DNA of 64,000 nucleotides from Comamonadaceae bacterium (lineage in GTDB: Bacteria > Pseudomonadota > Gammaproteobacteria > Burkholderiales > Burkholderiaceae_C). This document shows, one piece after another, positions 28,659 through 39,442 of the stretch (positions are counted from its first letter, which is position 1; the number at the start of each line of letters is the position of its first letter). The DNA is taken from the NCBI GenBank assembly GCA_947447975.1, contig CANFLU010000008.1, positions 29,026-93,025 of the forward strand, given 5' to 3'. Position numbers and translations under genes: made by a program. The notes beneath the pieces are model-generated. The model was not told the DNA's origin and searched no databases. It saw nothing but the letters and a program-made list of their open reading frames with translations.

Positions 28659-29336
28659 ATGAATTTCCGCATTGCCCCCTCTATTTTGTCCGCCGACTTT
28701 GCCCGCCTGGGCGAGGAGGTAAAAAGCGTCATCGCCGCCGGAGCCGACTGGATCCACTTTGACGTGATGGACAACCATTACGTGCCCAATCTCACCTTCG
28801 GACCCATGATTTGCCAGGCGCTCAAGCCGCATGCGCACACCGCAGCGGGCACGCCGGTACCAATCGATGTACACCTGATGATTTCGCCGGTCGATGCCCT
28901 AGCCGCCGCCTTTGCCGATGCGGGGGCCGATCTGGTTAGCTTTCACCCTGACGCCTCCACCCATGTCCACCGCAGCATCCAGGCACTCAAAGCCAAAGGC
29001 GTGAAAGCCGGGCTGGTGTTCAACCCAGCAGAGCCGCTAGACGTGCTGGACTGGGTGATAGAGGATATTGACCTGGTCCTCATCATGAGCGTCAACCCCG
29101 GCTTCGGCGGCCAGGGCTTTATCGATTCGGCGCTGCGCAAAATCGAAGCCGTGCGTCAACGCATAGACGCTTGCGGCAAGGACATACGCCTGGAAGTCGA
29201 TGGCGGCATCAAAACCGACAACATCCGCCGCGTGGCCGATGCCGGCGCCGATACCTTTGTGGCGGGCAGCGCCATCTTTGGCAAGCCGGACTACAAAGCC
29301 GTTATCGACCAAATGCGCAGCGCCTTGGCCGCTTGA
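28659..29336 (+). CDS. rpe: Ribulose-phosphate 3-epimerase
   Basis: [45 protein letters not shown]. Confidence 0.95.
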   Translation: MNFRIAPSILSADFARLGEEVKSVIAAGADWIHFDVMDNHYVPNLTFGPMICQALKPHAHTAAGTPVPIDVHLMISPVDALAAAFADAGADLVSFHPDASTHVHRSIQALKAKGVKAGLVFNPAEPLDVLDWVIEDIDLVLIMSVNPGFGGQGFIDSALRKIEAVRQRIDACGKDIRLEVDGGIKTDNIRRVADAGADTFVAGSAIFGKPDYKAVIDQMRSALAA

Positions 29337-29362
29337 AGTAGCCCGCCAGCCTTGGGGGGGGC

Positions 29363-30577
29363 TTAGCGCACCAGCTGGTTCATCTGGATGATGGGCAGCA
29401 ACACAGCCAGCACGATCAGCATCACCAGCAAGCCCATCAAGACGATGAGCAAAGGCTCCAGCAATGTCGCCAGTTGCATGGCACGGCGTTGCACTTCGCT
29501 GCTGAGTTGGCTGGCGGCGCGCTGCAACATCAGCGGCAATTGACCGGTTTGTTCGCCCAAGCGCGCAAACATCGACAGCAAACCGGGAAAGCGTTTTTTC
29601 TGCGCCAAGGCCGAAGCCAAAGGCGCACCTTCGCGCACAGCCACCAAAGCGTCTTGCGCATCGCGGCGCATGGCCTGGTTGCTCAAGGTGTCCGAGGCGG
29701 CTTGCAAGGCTTTGAGAATCGGCACCCCCGCCGCTGCCAACATCGCGAGCGTGCTGGCAAAGCGCGCGGCGTTATAGCTGCGCGAAAGACGTCCGATGAT
29801 GGGCAAACCCAGCCAAGCGGCATCAAAGCGGTAACGCAAGTCTGGCGCGCGCAAGGCCCAGCGCGCAGCGACTATCCCCGCAGCCAGGCTCACCAGCATC
29901 AGCCAGCCATAGCTGCGAACGATCTCGCTAAAGCCCAACATCAACACCGTTAAAAACGGCAAGGCGCGTTTGCTGCCAGCAAAAACACTGGCCACTTGCG
30001 GCACCACATAAGTCACCAAAAACAACACAATGGCCATCGCCACCAAGCTGACGATGGCCGGGTACAAAGCAGCACCCAATAACTTGGCGTTGAGCACTTG
30101 CTGGTCTTCCAGGTCTTGCGCCAAATGCTCCAGCACCAGCCCCAAATTCCCGCTTTGCTCGCCTGCGCCAACCACCGCCACATAGATGGCAGAAAACTCG
30201 CGCGGGTGCTGTGACAGTGCCCGCGCAAAGGTGCTGCCGCTATTGACCTCGGCTCGCAAATCGGCCACCAGGTTGCGCTCGACATCGCGTTCGGCTTCAC
30301 TACTCAAAGAGGCCAAGGCGCGTTCTAGCGGTAGGCCCGAGACCACCAGGCCGGCCAACTGCCGTGTCCACACCGACAGGGCTTGGGCACCCAACACGCG
30401 CCGGCTCAACATCGCCCCGGCACTTCCGGTTTTGACCGCTTGCACCGCCTCCACACTGAGCGGCACCAGCCCCTGCGTGCGCAACTGGGTGCGGGCTGAT
30501 TTCGCCGAGTCCGCCTCCAAGGTGCCCTTGCGGGTTTGACCGTCGGCACTTAAGGCTTCGAAAGCGTAGGCGGGCAT
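29363..30577 (-). CDS. gspF: Type II secretion inner-membrane protein GspF
   Basis: MPAYAFEALSADGQTRKGTLEADS; three TM segments; cluster context. Confidence 0.93.
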   Translation of the reverse strand: MPAYAFEALSADGQTRKGTLEADSAKSARTQLRTQGLVPLSVEAVQAVKTGSAGAMLSRRVLGAQALSVWTRQLAGLVVSGLPLERALASLSSEAERDVERNLVADLRAEVNSGSTFARALSQHPREFSAIYVAVVGAGEQSGNLGLVLEHLAQDLEDQQVLNAKLLGAALYPAIVSLVAMAIVLFLVTYVVPQVASVFAGSKRALPFLTVLMLGFSEIVRSYGWLMLVSLAAGIVAARWALRAPDLRYRFDAAWLGLPIIGRLSRSYNAARFASTLAMLAAAGVPILKALQAASDTLSNQAMRRDAQDALVAVREGAPLASALAQKKRFPGLLSMFARLGEQTGQLPLMLQRAASQLSSEVQRRAMQLATLLEPLLIVLMGLLVMLIVLAVLLPIIQMNQLVR

Positions 30578-30626
30578 GGTGGAGCGCTAGCGATGTGGTG
30601 GTGTGCTGGTGCGAGGCGCTTAGCGC

Positions 30627-32015
30627 TCAGTCCCGCGTCACGCGCAGCAGCTCTTCGCGTGTGGTGATACCGGCATCGACCAAGCGCTGGCCGTCCTCGC
30701 GCATCAGCACCATGCCGCTGGCCAATGCCGCCTGGCGGATATCAGCCTCGGAAGCTTGGCTGTGAATTTGGGCGCGGATCGCATCGTCGGTGAGCAGTAA
30801 CTCAAACACGCCGGTGCGCCCGGCGTAACCGGTATGCCCGCAAACAGCACATCCGGCACCTGCGCAGGCGGTGCAGCGCTTGCGTACCAGGCGCTGTGCC
30901 AACACACCCAGCAGCGAGGAACTGAGGAGGAAGGGCTCCACGCCCATATCGGTAAGCCGGGTGACGGCGCTGGCCGCATCGTTGGTGTGCAAAGTCGCCA
31001 GCACCAGATGGCCCGTCAGCGAGGCTTGAATCGCAATTTGCGCGGTTTCAAAATCACGGATTTCTCCGATCATGATCACGTCTGGGTCCTGGCGCAAGAT
31101 GGCGCGCAAGGCCTTGGCAAAAGTCAGGTCGATTTTGGCGTTGACCTGGGTCTGGCCCACACCGGGCAATTCGTACTCAATCGGATCTTCCACCGTCATG
31201 ATGTTGCTGCCCTGGGTATCCAAGCGTTGCAAGCCGGCGTAAAGCGTGGTGGTCTTGCCCGAACCCGTGGGGCCGGTCACCAAAATAATGCCGTGCGGTT
31301 GCGCCAGCAGTTGGCTGAAACGCGCCAACACATCGCCCTGCATACCCACCGATTCGAGGCTGAGTTTGCTTTCACTCTTGTCCAAGAGACGCAATACCGC
31401 GCGTTCGCCGTGGGCGCTGGGCAAGGTGCTAACGCGCACGTCCACCGCGCGGGTACCTATGCGTAGCGAGATGCGGCCATCCTGCGGCAAGCGGCGCTCG
31501 GCAATGTCCAGCTCGGCCATGATCTTCAAGCGCGAAATCAGCGCCGCATGCAAGGCACGGTTGGGCTGCACCACTTCACGCAAATTGCCATCGACCCGAA
31601 AACGCACCACCGAATGGCGCTCGAAGGCTTCGATATGGATGTCACTGGCACCGTCGCGCGCGGCCTGGGTCAACAAGGCATTGAGCATGCGAATGATGGG
31701 CGCATCGTCCGAGGTTTCCAGCAAGTCTTCGATGGCCGGCAGGTCTTGCATCATGCGCGTCAGGTCGGCCTCGCCCTCCACTTCACTCACGACTGCGGCC
31801 GCGCTGGATTCGCCTTGCGCATAGGCAGCGCTGATACGCTGTACCAGGTCGGGGGCGCTGTGGTTCTGCACCATGGCCACCGGGTATTTGCGCATCACCT
31901 CACTCAAGCCGCCGGGCAGCGAGGCGGCGTGCACATGCAGCGTGAGCTGGTTACCCACATCCTCCAGCAGCACTTGCTGGGTGCGCGCAAACGCGTAAGG
32001 CAGGGGGTAGCGCAT
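30627..32015 (-). CDS. gspE: Type II secretion ATPase GspE
   Basis: GPTGSGKTTTLYAGL, RAILRQDPDVIMIGEIRD, cysteine-rich zinc segment. Confidence 0.95.
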   Translation of the reverse strand: MRYPLPYAFARTQQVLLEDVGNQLTLHVHAASLPGGLSEVMRKYPVAMVQNHSAPDLVQRISAAYAQGESSAAAVVSEVEGEADLTRMMQDLPAIEDLLETSDDAPIIRMLNALLTQAARDGASDIHIEAFERHSVVRFRVDGNLREVVQPNRALHAALISRLKIMAELDIAERRLPQDGRISLRIGTRAVDVRVSTLPSAHGERAVLRLLDKSESKLSLESVGMQGDVLARFSQLLAQPHGIILVTGPTGSGKTTTLYAGLQRLDTQGSNIMTVEDPIEYELPGVGQTQVNAKIDLTFAKALRAILRQDPDVIMIGEIRDFETAQIAIQASLTGHLVLATLHTNDAASAVTRLTDMGVEPFLLSSSLLGVLAQRLVRKRCTACAGAGCAVCGHTGYAGRTGVFELLLTDDAIRAQIHSQASEADIRQAALASGMVLMREDGQRLVDAGITTREELLRVTRD

Positions 32016-32016
32016 A

Positions 32017-34095
32017 TCAGTTTTTGGCGGGCAGCGCTGGCAGCAGCGGGCCTTCGTTGATCGGCGTGGTCTGGCTGGGCGCCGGTTGCGCCTCTTTCAT
32101 ACCGCCGAGCATTTGCTCATAGCGCTCCATGGACAGGCGGTCGCTGGACGCGGCATCTCGCACCACCACCGGCCGCAAAAACACCATCAAGTTCGATTTT
32201 TTTCGGGTGCGCGAATTGCTCTTGAACAAGCTGCCAAAGAACGGTAAATCGCCCAGGCCCGGAATCTTGTCGTTGTTGCCGGTGAAGTTATCCTGCAACA
32301 AGCCACCGAGCACCACTACCGAGCCGTCATCAACCAATACATTCGATTCGATGGTGCGCTTGTTGGTGGTAGGCCCGTTCGCGCTGGATGCGGAGCTGCT
32401 ATCGACGGCCGAGACCTCTTGGTAAATGGTGAGCTTGACGGTGCCGTTAGCGCTGATTTGCGGCTTGACTTTGAGCGTCAAACCGACGTCTTTGCGTTCA
32501 ATGGTTTGGAAAGGATTGACTGCGCCATTGCCGGTGCCGGTATTGGTGAACTGGCCGGTGACGAAGGGCACGTTTTGCGCGATCACGATCTTGGCTTCTT
32601 CATTGTCCAAGGTGAGCAAATTAGGTGTGGACAGCACATTGCCCGAACCCGAGCTCTCCAGAAAACGCGCCAGCGCGCCCAGAACGTATTTGCCGTCGTA
32701 TTGCGTGGCGATACCCAGGTTCAAACCCGGCTTGGGCAGTGCCGTACCCGCCGCAGCGCCCGCCGCCAAACTAATGAGATTGGCGCCGCCCGAGCCAAAG
32801 TTGGTGCCCAGCACGCCCACGGTGCCATCGCCCACCTTGCCCAATACGCCCTGCCACTGCACGCCAAAGTCGGCCGCTTTATCGGAGCTGACTTCGGCAA
32901 TCAGGCTTTCGATAAACACCTGGGCGCGGCGTCCGTCCAGCATGTCAATCACTTCGCGTAACTGGCGGTACTGCGGGTCCGGCGCGGTGATGATGAGCGA
33001 GTTGGTGGCCACATCGGCCTGCACCTGACCTCCTGTAGTGGCCGCCGAGGGGCCACCTGCACCGGGTGCTGCGCCCCCGCCCCCAGGCGCAGTTTGTGCA
33101 CCGGCGCTGCCCGCGCTCATGGCGGCACGCAGGGTCGCAGCCAGCTTGGTGGCATCGGCATTCTTGAGACTGACGACCCGCAAAATACCGGCCTCGCCAT
33201 TGCCCTGGTTGGACGCGCGATCGAGCTTTTCGACCAAGGATTTGATTTGCGCCATGCGCGCGCTGTTGGCTGCACGCACCAGCAGCGCATTGCTGCGCGC
33301 CTCGGCAATCACCGTGGTCTTGAAGCCGCCATCGGCCGCCGCACCCGGCGCTGCCCCTGCCACGCCGCCAGACTCTAGCAAGCGCGTGACCAAAGGCGCC
33401 ACATCCACCGCGATGGCGTTCTTCAGTTCAATCACTTCCACCTCGGTGGCGTTGCTGACATCGAGCGCCGCGATGATGCGCGCGATGCGGCGCAAATTGT
33501 CCGCGTAGTCGGTAATGACCAGGGAGTTATTCACCGGGTTGGCGTTGATGGTGTTGTTGGGGCTAATGAGCGGGCGCAGTATGGTCACCAAGTTGTTGGC
33601 TGACTCAAAATTGAGCTTGAATATCTGCGTGCTGATTTGCGCGCCAGGCGCGCCCTTAGGCGCGCTCTCATTGGTTTCTACCGCAGCGCTTTGCAACTTG
33701 GCGTCGGCCTCGGGCACTACCTTGAACAAGCCTGCCGACTCCACCATGGTGTAACCCTGCATACGCAAGCTGGTCAGGAACTGCGCCATGGCCACTTGCG
33801 GGCTGACCGATTTTTCACTCACCAAATTGATCTGGCCTTTGACACGGGGATCGACCACCACGTTCATACCTGAAATCACGCCCATGGTGCGGGCCACGGC
33901 CTCGATATCGGCCGCATTGAAATTGAGGGTGATGTGATCGCCGCGTTTGTAGGTCGCATCCGGCTTGGCCGCGGCAGATGCAGCCGAAGCCGGGGCCACG
34001 CTTTGCGCATACGCTGGCACCAGGCATGCGCAGCACAGCAGCAGGCCCAGGGCCGCTGAAAGACCGGACGTTTTGAAATGCGCAAATACTGTCAT
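32017..34095 (-). CDS. gspD: Type II secretion secretin GspD
   Basis: N-domains, VFIESLIAEVSSDKAADFGVQWQG, VLSTPNLLTLDNEEAKI, VPGLGDLPFFGSLF-like motif. Confidence 0.95.
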   Translation of the reverse strand: MTVFAHFKTSGLSAALGLLLCCACLVPAYAQSVAPASAASAAAKPDATYKRGDHITLNFNAADIEAVARTMGVISGMNVVVDPRVKGQINLVSEKSVSPQVAMAQFLTSLRMQGYTMVESAGLFKVVPEADAKLQSAAVETNESAPKGAPGAQISTQIFKLNFESANNLVTILRPLISPNNTINANPVNNSLVITDYADNLRRIARIIAALDVSNATEVEVIELKNAIAVDVAPLVTRLLESGGVAGAAPGAAADGGFKTTVIAEARSNALLVRAANSARMAQIKSLVEKLDRASNQGNGEAGILRVVSLKNADATKLAATLRAAMSAGSAGAQTAPGGGGAAPGAGGPSAATTGGQVQADVATNSLIITAPDPQYRQLREVIDMLDGRRAQVFIESLIAEVSSDKAADFGVQWQGVLGKVGDGTVGVLGTNFGSGGANLISLAAGAAAGTALPKPGLNLGIATQYDGKYVLGALARFLESSGSGNVLSTPNLLTLDNEEAKIVIAQNVPFVTGQFTNTGTGNGAVNPFQTIERKDVGLTLKVKPQISANGTVKLTIYQEVSAVDSSSASSANGPTTNKRTIESNVLVDDGSVVVLGGLLQDNFTGNNDKIPGLGDLPFFGSLFKSNSRTRKKSNLMVFLRPVVVRDAASSDRLSMERYEQMLGGMKEAQPAPSQTTPINEGPLLPALPAKN

Positions 34096-34101
34096 GAAAT
34101 T

Positions 34102-34908
34102 TCAACCCAGTTTGATAATCGAACGCGCACCTTTGCGCTGCCCAATGATGTTCAGGAGATTGGCCAGCGCCTCCTCGCGGTCGGGCGCGGCACTGGCCTC
34201 GCCCTCAAAACGCCATCGGCCACCGGACCACTGGCCGCTGCCTTGCAATTGCAAACCGCCGCGCAGCGTGCTCAATTCCAAGGGCGAGGACGAGCCGTCC
34301 TGCAAACGCAAGCGGTAGCTGCCCATGGGCCGCAACGTAGACAGGCGTGAGGCCATGTCCAGCGCGTCAATTTGCAACGCCCCTTGCCACGTCCAGCGCC
34401 CGGCCGCCCATTGCACCACAAAGGCCGTGCTTTGCAGGAGTAACTGGCCTTCGGGGCGGATGGTATTCCAGGGCGTGCCCAAACCCGCCAGCCATTGCGC
34501 AGACCAATGCGACTGGCGGTCTGCCAGTTGCAAGCGTGCGCCACTCCAAGACGGCAAGATATGGACTTGCAAACCTTCGGGGGTGCAGCAATCCGCATGC
34601 AGCTCCAGGTCCAAGGCTCCCAGGGCCGGCAACAAGCGCCAATGCAGTCTGCCAGGCAAGACGCTGACATCCTTGCTGCCTTGCCCGCCGTGCAAGCTGA
34701 GCTGACCCGAGCCCGCCCAGACAGTGCCTTGCGCATCCGACAGCCGCACGCGTCCTTCGCTGGCATGCTCCACTTGCACCGCCAGCCAGCGCGCCGGTGC
34801 AAACAAGAGCAGCGCCAGACACAGGCCGGCCAGGCATCCGGCTACCGTCCAAGTCCACGGAGCCTGGTGGCCCGGGGCAGCGACGAATGCGGAAGGTGTG
34901 TGTGCCAT
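34102..34908 (-). CDS. gspN: Type II secretion protein GspN
   Basis: Single TM plus beta-rich domain; position between gspM and gspD. Confidence 0.82.
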   Translation of the reverse strand: MAHTPSAFVAAPGHQAPWTWTVAGCLAGLCLALLLFAPARWLAVQVEHASEGRVRLSDAQGTVWAGSGQLSLHGGQGSKDVSVLPGRLHWRLLPALGALDLELHADCCTPEGLQVHILPSWSGARLQLADRQSHWSAQWLAGLGTPWNTIRPEGQLLLQSTAFVVQWAAGRWTWQGALQIDALDMASRLSTLRPMGSYRLRLQDGSSSPLELSTLRGGLQLQGSGQWSGGRWRFEGEASAAPDREEALANLLNIIGQRKGARSIIKLG

Positions 34909-34924
34909 GGTGCTGCGCGGTTCT

Positions 34925-35416
34925 TCAGGGTGCGCCTGGCGCAGGCAGTATCAAAACCAGGGTCCCTGACCACAAACCTGCGGCCTGAGAGAAGTGCATT
35001 TCCAGGGTGCTGGTGTGTGCCATCAGGCGCGCCTGCTCCAGATAGTGCGCCAGCGCATCGGGCCGTGCGTCTTTGAAGCTGATGGTGGCACGCTCGGCCA
35101 GCACCACCATGCGCGCATTTTTGTCCAAGCCACTCAAGGCATTTTGCAACACCGCTTTGGCATCGACCGATGCGGCCGGTGCCTGGGCGCGCAAGGCCTG
35201 CGCCTGTGCCTGTAATTGCACAACTTGTTCGTACTGGGCGCGCACTACCGGCGCTTGGGTACGCGCCGTATGGATGCCCACCCAGGCCGGACGCAGCGCG
35301 ATAAACCACAGCGCCGCCAGCAGCAAAACACTGATTGCCATGCGCACCAAGGTTTGCTCGCGCGCACTGGCTTGCGACCATCGAGCTTGCCACGCATTGC
35401 GCAGTGCGTGCATCAT
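34925..35416 (-). CDS. gspM: Type II secretion protein GspM
   Basis: REQTLVRMAISVLLLAALWFIALRPAW; position after gspL. Confidence 0.85.
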   Translation of the reverse strand: MMHALRNAWQARWSQASAREQTLVRMAISVLLLAALWFIALRPAWVGIHTARTQAPVVRAQYEQVVQLQAQAQALRAQAPAASVDAKAVLQNALSGLDKNARMVVLAERATISFKDARPDALAHYLEQARLMAHTSTLEMHFSQAAGLWSGTLVLILPAPGAP

Positions 35417-36690
35417 GGCGCGCCCTTTGCGCGCATCGTCAAGCTCGCGCCTTGGGCCTGCAACTGGTAACCGCGCGCCTGCATGGCGCGGGTCAATTCG
35501 GCCAATGCGTCTTTGCTCAGTGGCAAGCCTTCGATCTTGAGTTCAGCACCCTGGTAGTGCACAGACGTGGGCACCGCCGGGAAGCTGGCCGTTTGCAGCA
35601 GCACACTGAGCATGACCTCTGCATCGTCTTGCGCCACCTGCCCGCTGCGCTGGCGCAGCTGATCGACTTCACGCTGCATTTGCACAGGTGCGTCCACGAC
35701 CACTTGCACCTTGGGAAAAGTGCTGGTGAAAGCCGCTTGCATGGCACGGCGCTCTTGGTTTACCGCAGCTTGCTGCTGGTAGGCATACAAATTGAGGCCG
35801 AGTACCTGCACCAGCAACAAAGCCCAAAGGCCCCAGCGCACCGGGCGCCAACGCGCCGCGCTGTAAAACTGTTGCAAGCTCTGCGTGAAATGCCGAAAAC
35901 TGCGCCCGCCGCGCGAAGCGACGATGCCAAACTGCGCCAGGTCCCACGCGCCCTGGCTTGCCAGCCATGCACGCTGGGCCCCGGTTTGCAAAAACAGGGG
36001 GCGGCCCAAGAGCGCTTCGGCCTGGGTGGCTACTGCGGGTTCGGCGAACACGGGCAGGTCTTCAGCGGGTTGAAGTGCCGCTAATGCCGCGGCCTGAAGC
36101 GGCCAACGCGTCAGGCCCGTGGTGCTGCTGTGCACCCACTGCGGGCCTTGTGCGCTGTCCACGGCGTAGAGTTGGGCACTTGCGCGCGCAGCACCATCAC
36201 CCAAGGCAGACGGTGCCAATTCGGGCACCAAGGCGGAGATAAAGAAACCGGCCTGCTCCACTTCACGCACACTGTCTAGCAACCAGGCTTTGTCACATGC
36301 GGCCAACCACACCGGGCTTTGGGTGGGAAGCGGCGATTGCAAAGCCAAATGCAGATCAGCCACATCGTCGAGTAACTGGTCTTCCACCAGGCCTTCGAGC
36401 ACCGCACGCAAGCGTGCGGTGCGGGCAGCGCCCGGGGGTAATTGCACTTGGTGCCATGAAACACGTTCAAGCGGCAGCACCAGTACTACTTGCGTTACCT
36501 GCGCAGCGCGGGCGCTCGCGGGTAGCAGCGACCACGGCGCGCTGGACTGTGTATCTAGCGCCGAACCGTCGCGGCTGATCACATAGTCAAGCTGGGTAGC
36601 AGACCGGAGTGCTTGCGCGGGTAAGGTAATGATCAGTAGGGCCATGGCTTCAATCGCTGCTTTCATTGTAGGCGGCGGGCCTTTGCGCAC
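35413..36690 (-). CDS. gspL: Type II secretion protein GspL
   Basis: Actin-like N-terminal domain, TM segment, position; exact start uncertain. Confidence 0.87.
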   Translation of the reverse strand: MRKGPPPTMKAAIEAMALLIITLPAQALRSATQLDYVISRDGSALDTQSSAPWSLLPASARAAQVTQVVLVLPLERVSWHQVQLPPGAARTARLRAVLEGLVEDQLLDDVADLHLALQSPLPTQSPVWLAACDKAWLLDSVREVEQAGFFISALVPELAPSALGDGAARASAQLYAVDSAQGPQWVHSSTTGLTRWPLQAAALAALQPAEDLPVFAEPAVATQAEALLGRPLFLQTGAQRAWLASQGAWDLAQFGIVASRGGRSFRHFTQSLQQFYSAARWRPVRWGLWALLLVQVLGLNLYAYQQQAAVNQERRAMQAAFTSTFPKVQVVVDAPVQMQREVDQLRQRSGQVAQDDAEVMLSVLLQTASFPAVPTSVHYQGAELKIEGLPLSKDALAELTRAMQARGYQLQAQGASLTMRAKGAP

Positions 36691-36704
36691 GGGGCTTACG
36701 CATG

Positions 36705-37685
36705 CTAGAGCCTTGCGGGGGAAGACGCCGGAGCCACGGTGCGTTCGCGCCTGAGAATGCGTACGCGCTGACCGTCACGCTGCGTGAGTGCAATGTCATG
36801 TACCGGTTGGCCGTCAAGCTCCAGCGTGCCGCGCAATTCGAAAAACTTGGTTTGCGTGGCTAAGGCCTCCGTATCCAGCAACTTCGCCGCAATGCCTGCC
36901 GATTGCGCAAAGTCGTCCAAGCTTTCCCATGGTTTATTGCTGCGTTTTTGGAGCAACTGCTGGGCCGAGGCCGCGTCCAGGCCAGGCACAACAGCACGCA
37001 ACACCATGTCGGAGGCGGTGTTGACATTGACCTTGGTGGTTTCGGGCAGCATGGCCACATAAGGGCGCAGCTGCGCAATGGTGCTGTTACTCAGGCCCAG
37101 CCAGGCCAGTTGGTCCAGCGTTTGCGGTACCAGCGGCGCTTGCACAAGCACGCCCACCGGCGCATTGGCGGCCTGCTGCGCACTGACCATGCCGTTTAGC
37201 AGCAGTGTCAGTTCCTGATTAGGCAGGTTCAGCAGAGTGAACAAGCGGGCAAACTGCGCTGCGGTAGGCGCATGCACTTTCTCGCCCACCAACAGGTTGC
37301 GCAGATTCAGACGCGATTGCAAGTCCAGCATCTGACCCGAAAGCAGCGCGCTGCTGGTCTGTTCGGCCAGAACGGCATCGCCGCGGTCGACCGCTAAAAA
37401 AGTAGACAGCCGCGCCGCTTCCAGCGGCATGGACCAGGGCTCGGTCAGATTGTCCGAGCCGCCTTTACGACCGTCTTCCGCCAATATCAGGCGCGCCCAG
37501 TCGAGCGCCCCTTGCAGTATCCAGCCCGACTGCGCGCGGCTGCGCTCAGCGCTCTCGATTTCGACAGCACGCCATTGCTGCCACAGCGCGGCCGAGGCCA
37601 AGGTTGCCACCAAGACCACAACCAGCATGGCCATCAACAGCGCCGCACCGCCTTGGCGCTTGGGCTCTGGCGTGCGCGGCATCAA
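36705..37685 (-). CDS. gspK: Type II secretion minor pseudopilin GspK
   Basis: QGGAALLMAMLVVVLVATLA prepilin-like N-terminus, TKVNVNTAS motif. Confidence 0.92.
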   Translation of the reverse strand: MMPRTPEPKRQGGAALLMAMLVVVLVATLASAALWQQWRAVEIESAERSRAQSGWILQGALDWARLILAEDGRKGGSDNLTEPWSMPLEAARLSTFLAVDRGDAVLAEQTSSALLSGQMLDLQSRLNLRNLLVGEKVHAPTAAQFARLFTLLNLPNQELTLLLNGMVSAQQAANAPVGVLVQAPLVPQTLDQLAWLGLSNSTIAQLRPYVAMLPETTKVNVNTASDMVLRAVVPGLDAASAQQLLQKRSNKPWESLDDFAQSAGIAAKLLDTEALATQTKFFELRGTLELDGQPVHDIALTQRDGQRVRILRRERTVAPASSPARL

Positions 37686-38458
37686 GAGCCCCCCAATCCG
37701 GAGCGCGACCAGTCGCGCGTGATCGTGCCGCTGACCGCACCGCCTTCCGGCAAGGTCAGCACCAGCCGGACCCCCTCGGGCAAGGCTTCGGTTTTGGTTT
37801 GCGCCTGGGGCGTGGCGGTTACGGGCTCTTGCTTGACCGTTTCCGTGACCGCGCCACTTGCGCCGCTGGCCGGCGCGGCGGCCGTGGCGCTAAGCTGATC
37901 GGCGCTGGAAAGCGGGTTGGTCCAGGCGCCGCCACGGAAATACACAATCTGCCAGCTGCTCATGGGCGCGATCACGACCTCGCGCAGGCGCTCGGCATCG
38001 CCTGGGTTTTGCGCCCACAAAGCAGCCTGGCTCCAGGCAGCTACCAATTGGACGCGGTTGGTCAGCGGCGGCGAGGACCAGCGCAGCCACACATTGCCTT
38101 GCGCCCGCTGGCCCTGTGCCCAGGCCACCACGTACAAGCCCTCGCCGGCGCTTTGGCTGCCCCTGCGCAGCAGGCGCAAGGCCCGGCCGTCCCAGTCCAG
38201 ACTGCTCTGGCCCGGCTGGGTTTCTAGGGCCTGCAGGTCTGCCGTCCATTGGGCCAGGCCGTTTTGCAAACTCAGCACTTCTTGGGAATGGAGCGCCAGG
38301 CTGTTTTGGTTGCGTTGTATGGCGTCAAAGCCGCGCCAGCTCAGGGCCGCCATCAAGGCCATGAGCGCCAGCGCCACCAATAATTCAATCAGCGTGAAGC
38401 CGTGCTGGGGCCGCGTTGGCGGCGACGCATGGGTTCTGGGCGGGTAGTGGCAATACAT
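37682..38458 (-). CDS. gspJ: Type II secretion minor pseudopilin GspJ
   Basis: HGFTLIELLVALALMALMAAL class III signal. Confidence 0.92.
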   Translation of the reverse strand: MYCHYPPRTHASPPTRPQHGFTLIELLVALALMALMAALSWRGFDAIQRNQNSLALHSQEVLSLQNGLAQWTADLQALETQPGQSSLDWDGRALRLLRRGSQSAGEGLYVVAWAQGQRAQGNVWLRWSSPPLTNRVQLVAAWSQAALWAQNPGDAERLREVVIAPMSSWQIVYFRGGAWTNPLSSADQLSATAAAPASGASGAVTETVKQEPVTATPQAQTKTEALPEGVRLVLTLPEGGAVSGTITRDWSRSGLGGS

Positions 38459-38459
38459 A

Positions 38460-38840
38460 TCAGTTGCGTCCCACGATAGTGGTCAGACGCAGCACCGGCT
38501 CGGTGGTATTGCGCACCAGTGCGTCGACGCGCACGAAATTGGGGTTGGGCGTGGGCTGCACGTCCAGAACTACGGTATAGGTCTGCGTGCCTTGCTGGCA
38601 TGCGCGGCTGCTTTGGCCTACACCGGGCATTTGGCGCGACAAGTGCATTTGGTGCAACACGTTTTCTGCGCACATCTGACCAAGCAGCACATCGGTCTGG
38701 CGCTGCGCATGCAGGGTTAATGCGCCGCTGGCTTTCATGCCGGCCATCAATGCCACGGCCACAATGGTCAGCGCCACCAGCACTTCGATCAAGGTGAAGC
38801 CGCGGCTTGGGCGCATGGGCGCTTTGTGGCCATACCTCAT
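38460..38840 (-). CDS. gspI: Type II secretion minor pseudopilin GspI
   Basis: RGFTLIEVLVALTIVAVALMAG. Confidence 0.92.
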   Translation of the reverse strand: MRYGHKAPMRPSRGFTLIEVLVALTIVAVALMAGMKASGALTLHAQRQTDVLLGQMCAENVLHQMHLSRQMPGVGQSSRACQQGTQTYTVVLDVQPTPNPNFVRVDALVRNTTEPVLRLTTIVGRN

Positions 38841-39442
38841 GGCGTGCGGCCCGCGTTGGCAGGGGCCACACCATTTGCCGGCACGACGGCAAAGGGACGC
38901 ACCCCGTCGGTGGCCACGCGCACCGGATTGCCCGGGGTCTGTCGCGATACCAGCAGCACCGACTGCGGCGTTAGCACCGGTTCCGGGCCCAGCGCCAGCG
39001 TTGCCAGGGTGTCCAGGTCGGCAGATTGCGTTACTGGCTTGTGTGGCAGCACGTCTAGCACGCGGGTATCCTCGCTGAGCCAGGGTTGCTCAGGCACGGG
39101 TTTATTCAAGCCTTCTAAGGCAAAGCCATTGCGGGTGGCACGCCAGCGCACCGCAGTGCCTTGCAAGCGGGACTGCGCACGCGCGTATTCCAGCAGGGCT
39201 GCCAGGCGCTGGCCTTCGCGCTCCAGGGCGATGCCCTGGGTATCGCGCAAGCTAATAGCCACCATGCCCGAGGCCAGCGCCACGATCAGCACCACCACCA
39301 TCAACTCGATCAGGGTGAAACCGCGCTGTAATGCAGCGCCCCCTAGACGGCGGACTAGGCGCCGCTCAGGGCTGCCAGCTGCCGATGTCCGCATTCTTGC
39401 CCTCGCCGCCGGACTGACCGTCTGCGCCAAAGGACATGACAT
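38837..39442 (-). CDS. gspH: Type II secretion minor pseudopilin GspH (true start probably inside the listed frame)
   Basis: RGFTLIELMVVVLIVALASGM; listed frame overlaps gspG. Confidence 0.87.
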   Translation of the reverse strand: MSCPLAQTVSPAARARMRTSAAGSPERRLVRRLGGAALQRGFTLIELMVVVLIVALASGMVAISLRDTQGIALEREGQRLAALLEYARAQSRLQGTAVRWRATRNGFALEGLNKPVPEQPWLSEDTRVLDVLPHKPVTQSADLDTLATLALGPEPVLTPQSVLLVSRQTPGNPVRVATDGVRPFAVVPANGVAPANAGRTP